NCBI RefSeq assembly: GCF_009176975.1
Contig: NZ_WEZG01000004.1
Span: 186,001 to 250,000, forward strand
DNA length: 64,000 nt
Direction of reading: 5' to 3'
From: Aureimonas psammosilenae
GTDB taxonomy: Bacteria; Pseudomonadota; Alphaproteobacteria; Rhizobiales; Rhizobiaceae
The position numbers were made by a program, and so were the translations under genes. Every line of letters starts with the position of its first letter. Within the stretch, counting starts at the first letter, position 1. Shown here piece by piece: positions 26,408-34,164 of the stretch. The notes under the pieces are model-generated. The model ran no database searches. It saw only the letters and a list, made by a program, of their open reading frames with translations, and had not been told where the DNA came from.

Positions 26408-28122
26408 TGGGAACGATTTGGGTTCGCGAGTTCACCGGCGGTCTCGATACGCGCCGCCTGCCCGAGACGTCGCCCGGCGGCGTTCTCGTCGAGGCCAGCA
26501 ATGGGCACATCAACCGGGGCGGCGAGTTCGAACAGCGCGCGGCCTTCGTGCCCGAGTTCTCGCTGCCGGCCGGCACGGTCGGGTTGGCCTACGATCGCGG
26601 CGGGCTCGTTGTGTTCGGCTCGGGAGAAACGCCGGCCGGACTGCCTGAAGGCGTCCGCTATCAGCGTTTGCAGATCCCGAGCGGTTCGCCGGTGGTGCGA
26701 ATCCATTCCTTCGATCTCTACGCCGGCAAGCTCTACGTTTCCGCCGAGGTTGCCGATGGTGGTATGATTCACTTCTACGACGGTGATTTCATCCGCGACT
26801 GGTTCGACGGGCGCGCCCGTGCGTCCTTCGACGTGGTGGAAGCCAACGGCGGCGCCACCATTCAGGTGCTCGTCAACGGCGTGGCGATCTCGCAGGCCGT
26901 TGCCTGGGCCGGCACCGCGACCGCGACGGCTTCTGCGATCGCCGCCAGCATTAATGCGCTGGAAAGCGATCCCGAATACACGGCGACGGTCGAAGGCACG
27001 AAGGTCAACATCCGCGCGTCGGAAGGCGGCCCGGGCCCGAACGGGCGCCCTGTGACATTCACGACGTCTGGTGATTTCACCGTGTCGCCGGACAGCGGTC
27101 TTTCGATTGAAGGCGGCGTCAGCCCCGCCAACACCTACCAGCCCGGCCCCTTCGTCAAGACGATCGGCTCGAAGATGTATTCGGTCTCCGGCCCGAACAC
27201 GCACTTCTCGGGCGTTCAGCAGCCGACGAAATGGACGACGGACGTGGCGGGCGCCGGTTTCGTCGATATGTCCTCGGAAAGCTCGGGCTCCGAAGAGCTG
27301 ACCGCGCTGGCGAAGTACCAGAGCTTCGTCGCGATCTTCGCCGAGCGCGTGATTCAGATCTGGTACGTCGATCCCGATCCGCAGCTCAACAAGCAGGCCC
27401 AGGTGCTCAACAACACGGGCACCGCGTCGCCGCGCAGCGTGACGCAGTTCGGCGACAACGATCTCTTCTACCTCGACGAGAGCGGGCTGCGGAGCTTGCG
27501 GGCTCGCGATGCGTCCAATTCGGCTGCCACGACGGATATCGGCATACCGGTGGACGATCTTGTTACCGACGCCATCCGCGAGCTGACGGAAGCGGAAAGA
27601 AGGCGGATCGTCGGCTTGATCGAACCGCGAGACGGACGGTTCTGGTTGATCATCAAAGATCGGATTTTCGTCTTCTCGTTTTTCCCCGGATCGGAGGTCA
27701 GCGCGTGGTCCACCTACTCGCCCGGCTTCACGATCGACGAGGCCATGACCTTCAACCGCCGTACCTATTTGCGTTCCGGCGATACGATCTACGTTTATGG
27801 CGGCTTAGGCGTCGAAGCGGTCCACGACGATACCGTTGCCGTCGCGCGCCTGCCCTACCTCGACGCCGATACGCCCGTCGTGATGAAGGCCCTCACCGGG
27901 GTCGACGTCGCGGCGACGGGCGCCTGGGGCATCGGCATCTCGTTTCGTCCGCAAACGCCGGCCATCTTCGATCGGATCGCCATCGTTCGGGAAACATCGT
28001 TCGGGTCGGGCCGCATATGGGCGCAGGGCCGATCGACCCATTTCGGACTGGAGCTGCGCTCCGAAGGCGTCGGGCCGCATCGGCTCGGCTCCGTCGTGCT
28101 TCATTACGACAGCAGCGAATGA
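26407..28122 (+). CDS. Phage tail/neck protein
   Basis: 571 residues from ATG 26407 (TTG 26404 also possible); coupled to the tailspike by a one-base overlap. The start WVREFTGGLDTRRLPETSPGG is characteristic of phage tail-tube or DNA-stabilising proteins that open with a G-G-L-D-T/N motif. The rest is mostly beta-strand (KTIGSKMYSVSGPNTHFSGV, VTQFGDNDLFYLDESGLRSL, ISFRPQTPAIFDRIAIVRE), like propeller-shaped nozzle and stabilisation proteins. It is the last virion gene; a strong hairpin follows 15 bases later. Confidence 0.7.
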   Translation: MGTIWVREFTGGLDTRRLPETSPGGVLVEASNGHINRGGEFEQRAAFVPEFSLPAGTVGLAYDRGGLVVFGSGETPAGLPEGVRYQRLQIPSGSPVVRIHSFDLYAGKLYVSAEVADGGMIHFYDGDFIRDWFDGRARASFDVVEANGGATIQVLVNGVAISQAVAWAGTATATASAIAASINALESDPEYTATVEGTKVNIRASEGGPGPNGRPVTFTTSGDFTVSPDSGLSIEGGVSPANTYQPGPFVKTIGSKMYSVSGPNTHFSGVQQPTKWTTDVAGAGFVDMSSESSGSEELTALAKYQSFVAIFAERVIQIWYVDPDPQLNKQAQVLNNTGTASPRSVTQFGDNDLFYLDESGLRSLRARDASNSAATTDIGIPVDDLVTDAIRELTEAERRRIVGLIEPRDGRFWLIIKDRIFVFSFFPGSEVSAWSTYSPGFTIDEAMTFNRRTYLRSGDTIYVYGGLGVEAVHDDTVAVARLPYLDADTPVVMKALTGVDVAATGAWGIGISFRPQTPAIFDRIAIVRETSFGSGRIWAQGRSTHFGLELRSEGVGPHRLGSVVLHYDSSE

Positions 28123-28137
28123 AGCGGGCGCGTCGAG

Positions 28138-28173
28138 AAGCGCCGAGGCAGTACGCAACGCGCCTCGGCGCTT
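28138..28173. terminator. Strong hairpin ending the virion block
   Basis: AAGCGCCGAGGC (28138-28149) pairs perfectly over 12 bases with GCCTCGGCGCTT (28162-28173), with a 12-base loop, 15 bases after the tail-protein stop. No T-run follows, so it is either Rho-assisted or a bidirectional mRNA end. Confidence 0.6.
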
Positions 28174-28254
28174 CGTGCACGCGGCGGCCGGCAGGAGACG
28201 CGCCGGGACGCCGTTGGGCATCCTGACGCGAAGTCGTTGATGATCGGTCACCGG

Positions 28255-28416
28255 GTGACGGGGGAACCAGATGGAACGGGAACGCTTCTGGACGCGATTA
28301 TGGGCTACCAGGGCGCCCGGCGCGCCGCGACGGATCGGGCGATCCCGAAGGAAGAGCTGGCGCGGGCAATCATGAGCGGCGGGGTATTAACTCTCGGTGC
28401 GGAGCGCTCGCGTTAG
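28255..28416 (+). pseudogene. Duplicated 3' fragment of the large virion gene
   Basis: From about 28284 the DNA copies 24124-24230 closely for about 85 bases, then diverges. In the matching frame it encodes LLDAIMGYQGARRAATDRAI and PKEELARAIMSGG, the C-terminus of the 725-residue protein, and ends at TAG 28414-28416 after a new tail. A GTG at 28255 would give a 53-residue product, but with no ribosome binding site. It is a scar of recombination with a related phage or of local duplication. Confidence 0.7.
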
Positions 28417-28490
28417 AGTTCAGAATGCGCTGGAATCGCAAAGACGCGGTGTTCATTCGAAGCTGAGCGATCACCGGAAAGTTCACTTCA

Positions 28491-28526
28491 ATTCGGGTGT
28501 TGCACCGCATTCGGGTGTTGCACCGC
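28491..28526 (+). repeat. Tandem 18-bp direct repeat
   Basis: ATTCGGGTGTTGCACCGC occurs twice head to tail (28491-28508 and 28509-28526) and a third partial copy (ATTCGGGGA) follows. A shorter doublet GGAAGTTTGA lies at about 28561-28580. Both are upstream of the low-GC AlbA_2 gene and may be operator or recombination sites. The rest of 28417-28626 shows no gene. Confidence 0.7.
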
Positions 28527-28626
28527 ATTCGGGGATTTCGAACACATCTGGAACACAAGCGGAAGTTTGACGGAAGTTTGATTGTACCCTACACAGTGGA
28601 GGGCTGCATCAAACTCGCATCAATTA

Positions 28627-30432
28627 ATGATCACCATTATCGACCAAGCTGAAGCTGCAATCCGTCGCGTTGAGGAGGGGGAGAAAGCGGCCGATCTTGA
28701 AAGCTCTACCCTCGATTTTAAGGAAGATAAGGGATCGCTGGGAGATACAGAGCGTACCGTCGTCGATGCGGCAATCTGCTTCGCCAATTCTGCAGGTGGC
28801 ATGATCGTAGTCGGAGTTGCAGACAAAGGACGTGGTCCTACCGCCTTCACTGGATGCCGGTTGCAACCTGCTGCAATCCAGCAACGGATTTACGAGCTAA
28901 CCACCCCTCATTTGTATGTGTCGGCGAGCGTCTCCGATGTCCGCTCAGACTGCCTTCTAATTCACGTCCCCCAGAGTTCTGAAGTTCATTCGGACACGAA
29001 AGGGCGTGCAACACAACGGATCAACACCGATTGCATCCCTTTGACGTCCGATGACCATCGACGGATTCGGGAAGAGAAACAGGGGGTAGATTGGTCCGCT
29101 TCCCCGACCGACTACGCAATCGATCAGGTCGACGAGTTGTCGATAGCTGAAGCGCGTACTTTGCTTTCTCGATTCTCTGACGAGCGTAGGTTTCTCGCTG
29201 AAGCCTCCACAGAAGACTTATTGCGCGGGCTGGGAGCAATAAGTTCTAGAGGAACTTTGAATAGAGCCGGTTATCTTATGTTCTGTCCGAGCAGCGAAGC
29301 GGCGGATCTTTTCATCTACCAATATCGCAATACTCCTGGCGGAGAGCCGCGCTTGATCCAGCGGCTAAAACAACCTCTACTGAGTTCGTTTTTGCGTATC
29401 ATGTCCTTCATTGAAGCGCGTCAATCTACGACGCCAATAACGCTACCAAACGGGCAACAGATATCGATCGAAGATTTCCCAGAAATTGCCGTTCGAGAAG
29501 CGTTATCGAATGCACTGTGTCACCGCGATTATGTGCTTTCAGCGCTCACGACGATTGATCATTCTCCTGAAGTTTTCAACGTCACGTCGCCTGGGCCGTT
29601 AGTGTCAGGCGTTACAACAGAAAACATTCTGACGACGTCTTCACGTCCCAGGAATCCAGCACTAACGCGCATTGCACGCCATCTCGGAGTTGCTGAGGAG
29701 CTTGGTCGTGGCATTGATCGGATGTATCGCGAGCTGATACGATCCGGACGCCAACTGCCAACAATATCTGCAATGAGTGACCATGTTAAACTAACATTTG
29801 TCGGCGGGGCTATCGATACGCAAATCGCTCGTTTCATTGCCGGACTGCCCGAAGCAGAGCAGAACGACGTCGATACAATGTTGATTGTTTATCGACTATG
29901 CACCACGAAGAATGTGTCTTCCTCGACACTTGCAGGATTACTCCAGAAAACAGATTCCGAATGTGAGGCTATTCTGAAGCGACTTGCCACCGATACGGTT
30001 GCAATCTTGGAGCCCACGCGTTCCACATTTAGGCGCTCACATCCCACATACCGGCTAAGAGCATCAGCTCTGAAGGAACTAGGCTATGCAGTCACCTATC
30101 AAAGACGCACCACCGATGAAATCGATAGAAAGCTACTCTCGCACCTTTCTGAGTACGGCAAGATAACAAACCGCACGATACAGAACATACTTGACGTAAA
30201 TGTCTATCGAGCAAGGAATATTATCTCAGATCTAAACAACCGGGGTGTTATTAAGATTATATCTGAACAAAATCGTGGGCCAAAAGTGGAATGGGGACCT
30301 GGTCCGAAATTTCTGGAGGTCGCACCGTTGAAAAAAGGGAGGAGAAGAAAATCTGATGCAGATCAAAATAGGAACCCCTCTCTATTCGACAACATGAACG
30401 AAGAGTCTATCTATCCTGAGCCTGAAGAATAG
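28627..30432 (+). CDS. AlbA_2 (Schlafen-type) / HATPase domain protein, low GC
   Basis: 601 residues from ATG 28627. The N-terminal domain (about 15-150) has the AlbA_2 layout: ESSTLDFKEDKGSLGDTERT, VVDAAICFANSAGGMIVVGV (the conserved FAN..GG..VGV), then RATQRINTDCIPL. About 290-370 is a GHKL-type ATP-binding region of the RecG-like HATPase_c_4 type (IAVREALSNALCHRDY, GVAEELGRGIDRMYREL). The C-terminal third holds winged-helix segments (TLAGLLQKTDSECEAILKRL; NRTIQNILDVNVYRARNIIS). Such proteins are DNA-binding regulators or defence components. Base composition is far more AT-rich than the flanks, pointing to recent acquisition; it replaces the usual cargo site after phage tail genes. Confidence 0.8.
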   Translation: MITIIDQAEAAIRRVEEGEKAADLESSTLDFKEDKGSLGDTERTVVDAAICFANSAGGMIVVGVADKGRGPTAFTGCRLQPAAIQQRIYELTTPHLYVSASVSDVRSDCLLIHVPQSSEVHSDTKGRATQRINTDCIPLTSDDHRRIREEKQGVDWSASPTDYAIDQVDELSIAEARTLLSRFSDERRFLAEASTEDLLRGLGAISSRGTLNRAGYLMFCPSSEAADLFIYQYRNTPGGEPRLIQRLKQPLLSSFLRIMSFIEARQSTTPITLPNGQQISIEDFPEIAVREALSNALCHRDYVLSALTTIDHSPEVFNVTSPGPLVSGVTTENILTTSSRPRNPALTRIARHLGVAEELGRGIDRMYRELIRSGRQLPTISAMSDHVKLTFVGGAIDTQIARFIAGLPEAEQNDVDTMLIVYRLCTTKNVSSSTLAGLLQKTDSECEAILKRLATDTVAILEPTRSTFRRSHPTYRLRASALKELGYAVTYQRRTTDEIDRKLLSHLSEYGKITNRTIQNILDVNVYRARNIISDLNNRGVIKIISEQNRGPKVEWGPGPKFLEVAPLKKGRRRKSDADQNRNPSLFDNMNEESIYPEPEE

Positions 30433-30540
30433 TCCGAGTCATTTTAATGATGCGCTGCTGAACGTAACAATCATTTGGCCGTATTATTTGAAGAGTCAGA
30501 GTTTAAAGATCTGGGTAGATATCGATAAAGCCCGCGAGAT

Positions 30541-30810
30541 CTATGGCAAACGCCGCAAGCCAGTCGGCGGCGTCCACTTCGACAGATCCTCGCGTCCCAT
30601 GCCGTCGATCGGCACATAGCGGGCGTCGCTCGTCAGCGTTCGGCACCATGTGCAGCGCCAGCGCAAAGCGTCGATCTGGGCGGCCGGCGCGATGAACCCC
30701 ACGAAGTCCCAGGCTCGATAAGTCACCCGTTTGCCGCACGCTCCGCACCGAACGACGATCCCGAGCCCTTTGCGGCACGATTCCTCGAAGCTTCCGATCC
30801 GTTGCGCCAT
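30541..30810 (-). CDS. Small zinc-ribbon protein
   Basis: 89 residues from ATG 30810. Two Cys pairs, CGAC (about 21-24) and CTWC (about 51-54), should bind one zinc. The sequence VVRCGACGKRVTYRAWDF and the basic surface suggest a nucleic-acid or protein-binding ribbon. No family was recognised. It is transcribed divergently from the small gene at 30911, with about 100 bases between the two starts to hold promoters. Confidence 0.65.
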   Translation of the reverse strand: MAQRIGSFEESCRKGLGIVVRCGACGKRVTYRAWDFVGFIAPAAQIDALRWRCTWCRTLTSDARYVPIDGMGREDLSKWTPPTGLRRLP

Positions 30811-30910
30811 TCCACAGCCCGTCGCTACGCTGTGAACAAAATAGGAACATTGTCTTCCCATCAAGCCCGATAGCGGGCATGATCGCGGTCACACCGGACG
30901 GAGAGCCGCC

Positions 30911-31096
30911 ATGCGCAGACCGATGAAGACGATTCCCATCGAGGATCTGGAAGACGTTGTGGACGAAGTGCTGGCGCTTGTCGGCGGCGATCCCCGCCAA
31001 GCCATCATGGCGCTGGTGCGCGGTCAGCACGACATCGCCGCCGAACTGTCCGAAAAGATTTCGGCCGGCTACGAGCGCCGCGGAACACTCCATTGA
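30911..31096 (+). CDS. Small hypothetical protein
   Basis: 61 residues from ATG 30911, with GGAG 7 bases before the start. An acidic N-terminal helix (MKTIPIEDLEDVVDEVLALV) and a second helix (PRQAIMALVRGQHDIAAELS) suggest a compact helical protein. It is followed 39 bases later by the DUF3572 gene, probably in one transcript. No family was recognised. Confidence 0.6.
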   Translation: MRRPMKTIPIEDLEDVVDEVLALVGGDPRQAIMALVRGQHDIAAELSEKISAGYERRGTLH

Positions 31097-31135
31097 TCGC
31101 CGCCGGCCGCCCGAACGCATAACGGAGACGTACCC

Positions 31136-31426
31136 ATGCTTCGCTTCGACAAGCCCGCCCAGCCTGCTCCTTCGGGCAAGGACGCCGAAACGATCGGCAT
31201 CGACGCCCTCGGCTTTCTCGCCAGTCATGATGAGCTGATGCGCCGCTTCCTGGATCTCACGGGCCTGGAAGTGACGCAGCTTCGCACCGAAGCCGCCAAG
31301 CCGGCATTCTTCGTCGGGTTGCTCGACTTCCTTCTGGCGAATGAAGACGACCTGATGGACTTCGCTGGATCGGCCGGGCTGGACCCGAGCGAAGTCGAAC
31401 GGGCGCGCGATACGCTGACAGTCTGA
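31136..31426 (+). CDS. DUF3572 family protein
   Basis: 96 residues. The pattern DALGFLASHDELMRRFLDLT, then GLEVTQLRTEAAKPAFFVGL and LLDFLLANEDDLMDFAGSAG matches DUF3572, a small helical family found almost only in Hyphomicrobiales and relatives. Function is unknown. Other copies are normally chromosomal near core genes, so this copy inside an accessory region may be a paralogue carried by the element. The ATG is preceded by GGAGACGTACCC. It supports the taxonomic guess. Confidence 0.8.
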   Translation: MLRFDKPAQPAPSGKDAETIGIDALGFLASHDELMRRFLDLTGLEVTQLRTEAAKPAFFVGLLDFLLANEDDLMDFAGSAGLDPSEVERARDTLTV

Positions 31427-31496
31427 TGGCCGATGATTTGCGCAGGTTGCCACTTTCTTATTGGTGATCTCATGATCGGTAGAAAGGAGGACAACG

Positions 31497-31715
31497 ATGC
31501 CACGCAAAACAAAAGAGTCATCAAAGCGTTTGCGTCGCCTACTGGTGGCGGCCCTGCAACAGACCGACCCGGACGCCTATCTGTTTCCGCTAGGCTTCAA
31601 CCAGAGGAGCCTTTTCAGCGAAATCGAAGCCGCTGAGCAAGAAGAGAAACTGGAAAGGAGCCACGGGATCGAAACGTCGGACAGCAGCACCCCGCCTGTC
31701 GGATCGAAGATCTAA
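31497..31715 (+). CDS. Small basic hypothetical protein
   Basis: 72 residues. The start is well supported by AAAGGAGG 6 bases before ATG 31497. The N-terminus is very basic (MPRKTKESSKRLRRLLVAAL), the rest acidic and polar (IEAAEQEEKLE). No family was recognised; a small nucleic-acid-binding or phage accessory protein is possible. Confidence 0.55.
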   Translation: MPRKTKESSKRLRRLLVAALQQTDPDAYLFPLGFNQRSLFSEIEAAEQEEKLERSHGIETSDSSTPPVGSKI

Positions 31716-31814
31716 CCGGATTAACGCCGGTCGCTCCACTGGAATGGCCGGCATAGGTTGTGAGATCCGCTTCGGTTCGCGGCATGGAAATCCGCGAGAC
31801 GGCCGGGCAAGTCG

Positions 31815-33023
31815 CTATTCCCACGCAGGATCTTTGCCCGGGTAGTGCAGCCCATTCCGGCGGTAGATGCGGCGCCGGCCGTACAGCTTCTCGGTAAGGC
31901 CGTGGAGCCGGTAACGGCCTTCCCATTGCAGCCCTTCCATTATGTCGCCAAGCCTGCAGCCCGGATTGTCAGTCACGAACCGTTCGACACGCACGAGTTC
32001 TTCTTCGGTGTGCAATGGGTGCTTAGGTTGTCGCCGCGGTGGAGCCTTCTCGGCTTCTTCCCGCTTCTGCGTTTCCTCTCGTTCTCGAAGCGGCTGCGGC
32101 GCGCGCGGATGCTGCTTTGAGTTTGCTCGCTTCTTCGAAGGTGGCGGTACGAGCTGCCATACTGCAGCACGTCGAAACCCGAGCATTTGAATGTGACCGG
32201 CGTTGCGCAGCCGTTTCAAAAGGTAGTGCAAAGCATAGCGGTTAAGGTGCGGTAGCTGCTTGCCCAAACCGCTGGCCGCCATTCCCTTGCTCGCCCGAAG
32301 AATGGACAAAATGACTTTCGCGTCCGAAGCGAGATGTAGATCCTCCTTCGGCAGCCGCCGCCTGCCTGGCGGGTCCATCGGAGCGTATCCCTCCTTGGAT
32401 TGAGATAGAAAGGGGCCATTCTGCCGAGCGAGGGCTTCGACTTCTGCCGATTTCGGCCGTGATGCGCGCAAAATGCCTGTCGTCTCCCAAACAGGCCCGT
32501 CGGGAGTTGAAGACCGCCGTATCTGTCCGCCCTCTTCGGCATCAGCGAGAAGTTCTCCGAGCCTCTTCGGGTCGATGCCCACCAGCACGCCTAGAAGTTC
32601 GTCGAAGGTGGCTGTCTCCCGCTCGCGTATATGTGCGAGCATGTTCAGATACTCGATACTGTCCCCCGGCAAACCAAGCCAACGCGGATCTTCGACGTGC
32701 CATTCGTCACCGACTAGGACTTCAATCGGGTTTTGGCGCCTTTTCGCTTCGAACTGCGCGCGCGACAGAAGGCCAGTCCAAAGCGGCGGGTCCTCATCCC
32801 GCTTCCTCTTAAGCAAATGGTAGGCGTATTCGCTCGCGGCTTCGGACGCAGACATATCCTCTGGAATGTATTCGCTCGTGTAGACCGCCATGGACATTCG
32901 CAGCACACTTTCATCGGGGTCACCGGCTGACGCTGCAGCGATGGCGGTGTGCATGATCGTCAGAAACATCTGCTTCTTGACCGGATCGACATACGGCGGT
33001 GGCGAATCCTTACGCGATGGCAT
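31815..33023 (-). CDS. Protein with three winged-helix-like segments, unknown function
   Basis: 402 residues from ATG 33023, which has GGAGGA 7 bases upstream on this strand. Three segments look like winged helices: about 120-170 (ETATFDELLGVLVGIDPKRL, GELLADAEEGGQIRRS), about 230-290 (VILSILRASKGMAASGLGKQ, NRYALHYLLKRLRNAGHIQM) and about 345-400 (ELVRVERFVTDNPGCRLGDI, RRRIYRRNGLHYPG). A charged, low-complexity linker (KKRANSKQHPRAPQPLRERE) separates the second from the third. It is probably a DNA-binding protein of the element. Composition is more AT-rich than the flanks. No close family is recognised. Confidence 0.6.
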   Translation of the reverse strand: MPSRKDSPPPYVDPVKKQMFLTIMHTAIAAASAGDPDESVLRMSMAVYTSEYIPEDMSASEAASEYAYHLLKRKRDEDPPLWTGLLSRAQFEAKRRQNPIEVLVGDEWHVEDPRWLGLPGDSIEYLNMLAHIRERETATFDELLGVLVGIDPKRLGELLADAEEGGQIRRSSTPDGPVWETTGILRASRPKSAEVEALARQNGPFLSQSKEGYAPMDPPGRRRLPKEDLHLASDAKVILSILRASKGMAASGLGKQLPHLNRYALHYLLKRLRNAGHIQMLGFRRAAVWQLVPPPSKKRANSKQHPRAPQPLREREETQKREEAEKAPPRRQPKHPLHTEEELVRVERFVTDNPGCRLGDIMEGLQWEGRYRLHGLTEKLYGRRRIYRRNGLHYPGKDPAWE

Positions 33024-33112
33024 GTTCAGGTCCTCCGCAAAGCAGAGGATGAAGCGCAGAACACCAAGCCTTGTCGACAAATATTTTGCCGACCAACGAA
33101 GGCCTACAGAAC

Positions 33113-33442
33113 CTACAGCGGAGCGCGCATCCGTTCGACCCGGGCCGCGACGCGGTGCTCAAGATCGCCTTGCGGCTCGGCCGAGGCGGCGAAGCGTTCG
33201 GCGACGCGCTGGCAAAGCCGTGGGAGCTGCGTCGCATCCATCTTCAGCCCCTGCGGCCGACCGACGTTTTCGATCATGATCCGCGCGATCATGGCGTCGA
33301 TCTCGGCGCCGGTGGGAACGCCCCTCGCCTTCTGCCGCTCGCGATAGGCGCGCGAATGGCGGGCCGCCGCGGCCCGGCGCCGGCTGATCCGCCCGCGCCG
33401 CGATCGGGCTTTCGGTCGTTCGTCCCGTTCCGCATCCGTCAT
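33113..33442 (-). CDS. Small basic hypothetical protein, third gene of the Xre operon
   Basis: 109 residues. The first half is very basic (RPKARSRRGRISRRRAAAAR, HSRAYRERQKARGVPTG); the second half is helical (AEIDAMIARIMIENVGRPQG). The start overlaps the stop of the GIY-YIG gene by four bases (ATGA), so it is translationally coupled. The basic arm resembles nucleic-acid-binding segments. No family was recognised. Confidence 0.55.
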   Translation of the reverse strand: MTDAERDERPKARSRRGRISRRRAAAARHSRAYRERQKARGVPTGAEIDAMIARIMIENVGRPQGLKMDATQLPRLCQRVAERFAASAEPQGDLEHRVAARVERMRAPL

Positions 33443-33855
33443 GGCTCATCCTCGACGATCGGAGCGCCGCCGGCTGCATCGAGGCCGCGACGGTTCCAGG
33501 GTGGGTTGAGGCGGTGTATCAAACCGGCCTCGACGCCCAGGGGCATATGGAGCGGCAACCCGTCGACTTCGGCAACCGGATCGGCGAACGGGAGGACGAA
33601 AACGGCGATCGGTCCGGCGACGAGCGCCTCGGCAAGCGAGGCATGGACATAACGGGACTGCGATCCCCTCCGCTGGTGCCGAAGGTAGCCCTGCAATCGG
33701 GCGCGCGTCCGCTTCGCGCTGCCGACGTACGTCCATTCACCGCCCCGCCGGAAGGCGTAGACGCTCCAGCCGGTCGGTAGCGGCTGGCTCTCATCAAGCC
33801 GAACCGTGCTGCCTTCGAGGACGAAGCGGCCATATTCGGCGAAGCCGTCCATCAT
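33439..33855 (-). CDS. GIY-YIG nuclease-like protein
   Basis: 138 residues (ATG 33855 or 33852). The GIY-YIG fold begins at about 29: GWSVYAFRRGGEWTYVGSAK and then RTRARLQGYLRHQ. GWSVY corresponds to the first motif (GIY) and TYVGSA to the second (YIG), followed by the conserved Arg of RTRARL. The C-terminal NPPWNRRGLDAA may supply the later conserved Asn. This fold cuts DNA in homing and repair enzymes and phage systems. The stop of the upstream Xre gene overlaps its start, so the two are coupled and likely co-regulated. Confidence 0.7.
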   Translation of the reverse strand: MMDGFAEYGRFVLEGSTVRLDESQPLPTGWSVYAFRRGGEWTYVGSAKRTRARLQGYLRHQRRGSQSRYVHASLAEALVAGPIAVFVLPFADPVAEVDGLPLHMPLGVEAGLIHRLNPPWNRRGLDAAGGAPIVEDEP

Positions 33856-34085
33856 GCGCCGGACTTCCGCAGCCGCACGCCGGCCCCGCCGCCGTTCTCG
33901 GCGATGAACTCGACGCCGGCGGCTTCGAGCGCCGATCGGATCGCATCGACCTTATCGTCGGACACAGCGCGGCGGGAGCGCTCGAAGTCGACGACCGTCG
34001 ACAGGCCCAACTTCGCCGCTTCCGCGAGCTGCGGCTGCGTCATGTCCAGAAGTGCGCGTCCGGCCCGGGATTGCGACGGCGTCAT
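33852..34085 (-). CDS. Xre-family helix-turn-helix regulator
   Basis: 77 residues. The Cro/C1-type motif RALLDMTQPQLAEAAKLGLS, then TVVDFERSRRAVSDD is clear at about 9-45. The C-terminus VEFIAENGGGAGVRLR is the usual tail of small Hyphomicrobiales regulators of this type. It is first in a three-gene operon and divergent from the gene at 34165. Two 17-bp palindromes in the intergenic region are its likely operators, so it should repress itself and its neighbour. Confidence 0.88.
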   Translation of the reverse strand: MTPSQSRAGRALLDMTQPQLAEAAKLGLSTVVDFERSRRAVSDDKVDAIRSALEAAGVEFIAENGGGAGVRLRKSGA

Positions 34086-34088
34086 GGT

Positions 34089-34105
34089 TCAACATTTTCT
34101 GTTGA
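34089..34105. promoter_or_regulatory. Operator palindrome 1 of the Xre regulator
   Basis: TCAACATTTTCTGTTGA, a 17-bp palindrome with 6-bp perfect arms (TCAACA/TGTTGA), lies 3 bases upstream of the Xre start codon and should overlap its promoter or ribosome binding site. It shares arms and length with the second site at 34132. Confidence 0.7.
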
Positions 34106-34131
34106 CAGAGGGTTTCGATGCTCCTACCTCT

Positions 34132-34148
34132 TCAACATTAAATGTTGA
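34132..34148. promoter_or_regulatory. Operator palindrome 2 of the Xre regulator
   Basis: TCAACATTAAATGTTGA is a perfect 17-bp palindrome (8-bp arms and one centre base) located 16 bases before the ATG of the divergent gene at 34165. It shares the TCAACATT arm with the first site. The centres are 43 bases apart, about four DNA turns, which would place two repressor dimers on one face of the helix. Confidence 0.75.
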
Positions 34149-34164
34149 TTGATGGAGAAGCAAG

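Larger units (their letters stand above)
12733..28416 (+). mobile_element. Prophage remnant / phage-satellite-like integrated element
   Basis: The left edge is the tRNA-Arg fragment next to a tyrosine integrase. Phage-type genes follow on one strand: excisionase-like protein, primase-helicase, HNH/AP2 protein, then ejection-like, tailspike and tail proteins. A serine resolvase module (18.4-19.5 kb) splits the replication block from the virion block. No terminase, portal, capsid, protease or lysis gene is visible, so the element cannot be a complete phage. The right boundary is not proven: 28416 is the end of the last phage-derived fragment, and accessory genes of similar character continue to about 35.6 kb. 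Confidence 0.7.

Noticed and set aside
28491-28530. CRISPR-like repeat
   Set aside because: Tandem copies without spacers, only two and a half units.
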